7,214 bases of DNA from Streptomyces lilacinus (GTDB taxonomy: Bacteria; Actinomycetota; Actinomycetes; Streptomycetales; Streptomycetaceae): assembly GCA_000715685.1 (NCBI GenBank), contig KL569392.1:13702-20915 (forward strand), in the 5' to 3' direction. A program made the translations under genes and the position numbers. The notes below the pieces were generated by a model. That model searched no databases, was not told where the DNA came from, and saw only the letters and a list, made by a program, of their open reading frames with translations. How positions within the stretch are numbered: the stretch's first letter is position 1; the number at the start of each line of letters is the position of its first letter. Shown piece after piece: positions 5,364 to 7,214 of the stretch.

Positions 5364-6149
5364 TCACGAGGCGCCGACGCGGGCCATCACGCCGCCGCGG
5401 TGCGCGGCCGGCTGCCCGGAGGTCACCGACGCCGCCGCGACCGACGGCCGTACGGCGCCCCTGCGCCCCGAACCGCCGCCGCTGCCCCCGGATGCCGCCG
5501 CGGCCGGGGCCCGGCGCGGCTGGGCCGCGACGCCGTTCTGCACGTCCATCACGGCGTGGGCCACGAGGCCGCCCATGGGGTCGTGCCTGATCAGGTCCCG
5601 GAGCCGGGACCGCGAGGAACGGCCCTCGTTGCCGGGGTAGAGGTGCTTGCCGAGACCGACCGCGTGGGCCAGCGCGGCGAGCGCCGCGGTCCGCGGGTCC
5701 GGCGGCACGCCGGTGCGGATCGCGCTGTCCAGCCGGGCCCTGATCTCCCGGCTGATGGCCGTCTCCGTCGCCTGGTAACGAGTCGTCGGCAGCACCCCGC
5801 ACATCTGGCCCGCCACGGCATGCACCATGCCGCACCGCTCCAGGTGCGTGAGATACGTCTGGCGCAGCCCCAGTCGGGGCCCGCCGATCCAGTGGACGGC
5901 CCGGACCGGGCTGCCGCGGCGACGCAGCAGCTCGAGCGCGGTGTCCAGGGTCGGATCACCTGTCGGCCGTGGGTGGACCACGGCGATACGATCCCCGTCT
6001 GGGGCTATCCGTCCGGCCAGGGCCAGCTCGACGAGCTGTGCCCCGGCGAGACCGAGGTCGAGCGACTGCGGCTGCGCCGTGGTCCCGGTGGCCGGGTCCA
6101 GGGCGAGCAGCAGAAGCTCCTCCGGAATTGTTCTGCGGCTCCTGCCCAT
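5364..6149 (-). CDS. GPP34 (GOLPH3-like) family protein
   Basis: 261 residues. The N-terminus MGRSRRTIPEELLLLALDPA, followed by LGLAGAQLVELALAGRI, is the signature of GPP34 proteins, bacterial relatives of the eukaryotic Golgi phosphoprotein GOLPH3/Vps74, which binds phosphoinositide lipid and glycosyltransferases. Several paralogues are usual in Streptomyces and their role is not established; the lipid-binding function should not be assumed. The GPP34 fold covers about residues 5-205. Residues 210-261 are a low-complexity Ala/Gly/Ser/Arg tail without homology, probably disordered. There is no signal peptide or membrane helix, so the protein is cytoplasmic or peripheral. The ATG at 6149-6147 has GGGGAGG just upstream on the minus strand. 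Another ATG four bases earlier is out of frame. A 9-bp-armed palindrome lies 22 bases upstream of the start. The gene diverges from the probable carboxypeptidase gene. Confidence 0.88.
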   Translation of the reverse strand: MGRSRRTIPEELLLLALDPATGTTAQPQSLDLGLAGAQLVELALAGRIAPDGDRIAVVHPRPTGDPTLDTALELLRRRGSPVRAVHWIGGPRLGLRQTYLTHLERCGMVHAVAGQMCGVLPTTRYQATETAISREIRARLDSAIRTGVPPDPRTAALAALAHAVGLGKHLYPGNEGRSSRSRLRDLIRHDPMGGLVAHAVMDVQNGVAAQPRRAPAAAASGGSGGGSGRRGAVRPSVAAASVTSGQPAAHRGGVMARVGAS

Positions 6150-6171
6150 CCATGCCTCCCCGCGTGGATGA

Positions 6172-6193
6172 GTGACAGGGTGACCCCTCTCAC
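6172..6193. promoter_or_regulatory. 22-bp operator-like palindrome upstream of GPP34
   Basis: GTGACAGGG (6172-6180) and CCCTCTCAC (6185-6193) are inverted repeats matching at 8 of 9 positions around a 4-base centre. It starts 22 bases before the GPP34 start codon, in the leader or promoter of that gene, and 35 bases upstream of the -35 of the divergent gene. Size and symmetry fit a dimeric repressor site; the regulator is unknown. Confidence 0.5.
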
Positions 6194-6228
6194 ATTGGTC
6201 TGTCGAGAGCGCGTGGTGACTTCGTGTG

Positions 6229-6256
6229 GGAACCGGTAGGTATGTCGTCTCGTCTT
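6229..6256 (+). promoter_or_regulatory. ECF sigma-E type promoter for the divergent + strand gene
   Basis: GGAACC (6229-6234), a 16-base spacer, then CGTCTT (6251-6256). This is close to the promoters used by the cell-envelope-stress sigma factor SigE in Streptomyces (GGAAC, about 16 bases, CGTCT). The start of transcription would be near 6262-6264, giving a leader of about 160 bases before the GTG at 6422. The match is by eye. Confidence 0.55.
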
Positions 6257-6364
6257 GCACGTGGGTGAAGGCGTACGAACGCGGACGCAGCACGCTGAGC
6301 CCCCGGCCGTGCCCTGGCGCGACGGCGGCAGAGGACACTGATAGACGTTGAGATGATCCGGGCA

Positions 6365-6386
6365 GCGGGGCGGCTTGTCGCCCCGC
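6365..6386 (+). promoter_or_regulatory. GC-rich hairpin in the 5' leader of the divergent gene
   Basis: GCGGGGCG (6365-6372) and CGCCCCGC (6379-6386) form a perfect 8-bp stem with a 6-base loop, ending 24 bases before the AGGAGG ribosome-binding site (6411-6416). It may affect mRNA stability or attenuate transcription. No terminator-type U tract follows. Confidence 0.4.
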
Positions 6387-6421
6387 CTCGGTGTACGGCG
6401 CGGAAATTCGAGGAGGCATCG

Positions 6422-7214
6422 GTGGCGGGCGAGTCCCCCGACAAGTCGGAGCAGCGGAAGTCGTCGGGGGAGACGACTGGCACCACTGGTACGGCTGGCA
6501 ACGAACGCGACCCGAGGCTCGGGGTCTTCCAGGCGCCTGCGCCGAAGCCGGGGGCCTCGGCGGCCGGCGACAGTGACGGCGAGGGTGCCGGCGACGGTGC
6601 CGGCAGTGGCAGTGGCAGTGGCAGTGGCCAGAAGGGCGACGCCCGGCTGAAGGCCGCGGTGGCGGCCTGGGTGGCCGGTGCGGACGAGGACGACGAGGCG
6701 GCCTCCGACGAGGCCGCCACCCCTGCCGCCACCCCTGCCGCCACCCCTGCCGCGAAGGCCGGTGCCGACCAGCCGACCGAGGTTTTCCCCGCGCCTGGTG
6801 ACGTAGCGGCAGACAAGGGCGCTGCCGAGAAGAAGCCTTCCGCCGATCGGCCGAAGGCCGATGGCGCGCCCAAGGGCGAGCCCGGCGCCGACGCGCCGAA
6901 GAAGCCTGCCGCTGACCAGCCCACGGCCGTCTTCAGCACGGTCCGGCCGAAGGCCGATGACACGGCCAAGGACGAGTCCGCCGCGGCGAAGAAGCCTGCC
7001 GCCGATCGGCCGACCGCTGCCTTCGGCACCGTCCGGCCGAAGGCCGAGGACGCGCCCAAGGGTGACTCCGACGCGGACAAGGCGGACAAGAGCGCATCCG
7101 ACGCGGATGCGCCGAAGAAGCCTGCCGCCGACCGGCCCACGGCCACCTTCGGCACCGACCGGCCGAAGGCCGAGGGCGACGCCAAGGACACTAAGGACGC
7201 CAAGGACGCCAAGG
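6422..7214 (+). CDS. N-terminal disordered region of a probable D-alanyl-D-alanine carboxypeptidase, 3' truncated
   Basis: The gene starts with GTG at 6422, 5 bases after a perfect AGGAGG (6411-6416), and runs open to the window edge (264 codons). It reads (V/M)AGESPDKSEQRKSSGETT, then RDPRLGVFQAP near residue 32. From memory this opening resembles large Streptomyces D-Ala-D-Ala carboxypeptidases, whose long charged, disordered cytoplasmic head precedes a membrane helix and an outer peptidase S11 domain that trims peptidoglycan stem peptides. None of the catalytic part lies in the window, so the function rests on the N-terminus and the envelope-type promoter. Visible: RLKAAVAAWVAG (about 75-86, probably helical), (GS)4G, three ATPA units, then repeats built on KKPAADRPTAxFGTxRPKAE, each with one Thr followed by Phe at +3. 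There is no signal peptide or membrane segment so far. Alternative: another Ala-Pro-Lys-rich membrane-anchored protein. Confidence 0.65.
   Translation, partial: MAGESPDKSEQRKSSGETTGTTGTAGNERDPRLGVFQAPAPKPGASAAGDSDGEGAGDGAGSGSGSGSGQKGDARLKAAVAAWVAGADEDDEAASDEAATPAATPAATPAAKAGADQPTEVFPAPGDVAADKGAAEKKPSADRPKADGAPKGEPGADAPKKPAADQPTAVFSTVRPKADDTAKDESAAAKKPAADRPTAAFGTVRPKAEDAPKGDSDADKADKSASDADAPKKPAADRPTATFGTDRPKAEGDAKDTKDAKDAK
6602..6628 (+). repeat. 6-bp coding microsatellite (GGCAGT)4
   Basis: Four exact GGCAGT units followed by GGC encode GSGSGSGSG, a flexible linker in the disordered head of the probable carboxypeptidase. Prone to slippage in multiples of two codons. Confidence 0.9.
6716..6751 (+). 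repeat. 12-bp exact repeat, three copies (ATPA)3
   Basis: GCCACCCCTGCC is present three times in a row, encoding ATPAATPAATPA. The identity at DNA level points to recent expansion. Confidence 0.9.
6767..7162 (+). repeat. degenerate D-[QR]-P-T-x-x-F protein repeats
   Basis: The motif occurs at D116 (DQPTEVF), D165 (DQPTAVF), D195 (DRPTAAF) and D237 (DRPTATF), with a decayed copy at D142 (DRPKADG). The last three copies sit in a longer unit KKPAAD-[QR]-PTAxF-[SG]-T-x-RPKA-[DE], spaced 30 and 42 residues. The surrounding Lys/Asp/Ala sequence varies while this core is kept. Confidence 0.75.

Noticed and set aside
5171..5640. + strand small ORFs in the gap upstream of the Xre gene
   Set aside because: No ribosome-binding site, Arg/Pro-rich translations, and overlap with stem-loops and the 3' end of GPP34.
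6190..7212. Long minus-strand open frame (about 340 codons) opposite the last gene
   Set aside because: It is a Ser/Ala-rich mirror of the repetitive + strand coding sequence. The + strand has a perfect AGGAGG and a GTG start, while this frame would run across the whole divergent promoter region.

Overview
The window is high-GC actinobacterial DNA and almost certainly Streptomyces. The evidence is a strong bias to G or C in third codon positions, GTG starts, a two-domain FO synthase (FbiC), an Xre/DUF397 regulator pair, a bacterial GPP34 protein and a very long disordered N-terminus on a probable envelope enzyme. No mobile element, CRISPR array, tRNA or rRNA is visible. The region looks like conserved chromosomal core, not an island.

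Layout. Bases 1-964 hold the C-terminal part of fbiC (coenzyme F420 biosynthesis, + strand). A possible 32-codon small ORF follows at 979-1077. A proline-rich single-pass membrane protein (1088-2341, +) and an ADP-ribosylglycohydrolase (2383-3510, +) then form a likely two-gene unit. A strong hairpin terminator (3586-3634) separates them from a convergent minus-strand block. That block reads, in transcription order, a GPP34-family protein (6149-5364), an Xre/DUF5753 regulator (5056-4163) and its small DUF397 partner (3931-3728). A divergent control region (6150-6421) leads to the N-terminus of a very acidic/basic, Ala-Pro-Lys-rich protein (6422-7214, +, cut by the window edge). It is most likely the disordered cytoplasmic head of a D-alanyl-D-alanine carboxypeptidase.

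How the parts relate. The Xre and DUF397 proteins belong to a family pair known in Streptomyces to control development and antibiotic production. The divergent gene carries an upstream match to an ECF sigma-E type promoter, which fits a cell-envelope function. The fbiC, membrane protein and ADP-ribosylglycohydrolase genes share a strand but no obvious pathway.

The most interesting items are not the genes themselves. They are four 11-bp direct repeats at the 3' end of the DUF397 gene that resemble PhoP direct-repeat units; a strong palindrome just upstream of the GPP34 gene; a duplicated ribosome-binding-site/GTG unit before the ADP-ribosylglycohydrolase; a C-rich, G-poor 3' region plus stem-loops after the GPP34 gene; and a repeated D-[QR]-P-T-x-x-F motif in the last protein. 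All are read by eye and none has been tested.
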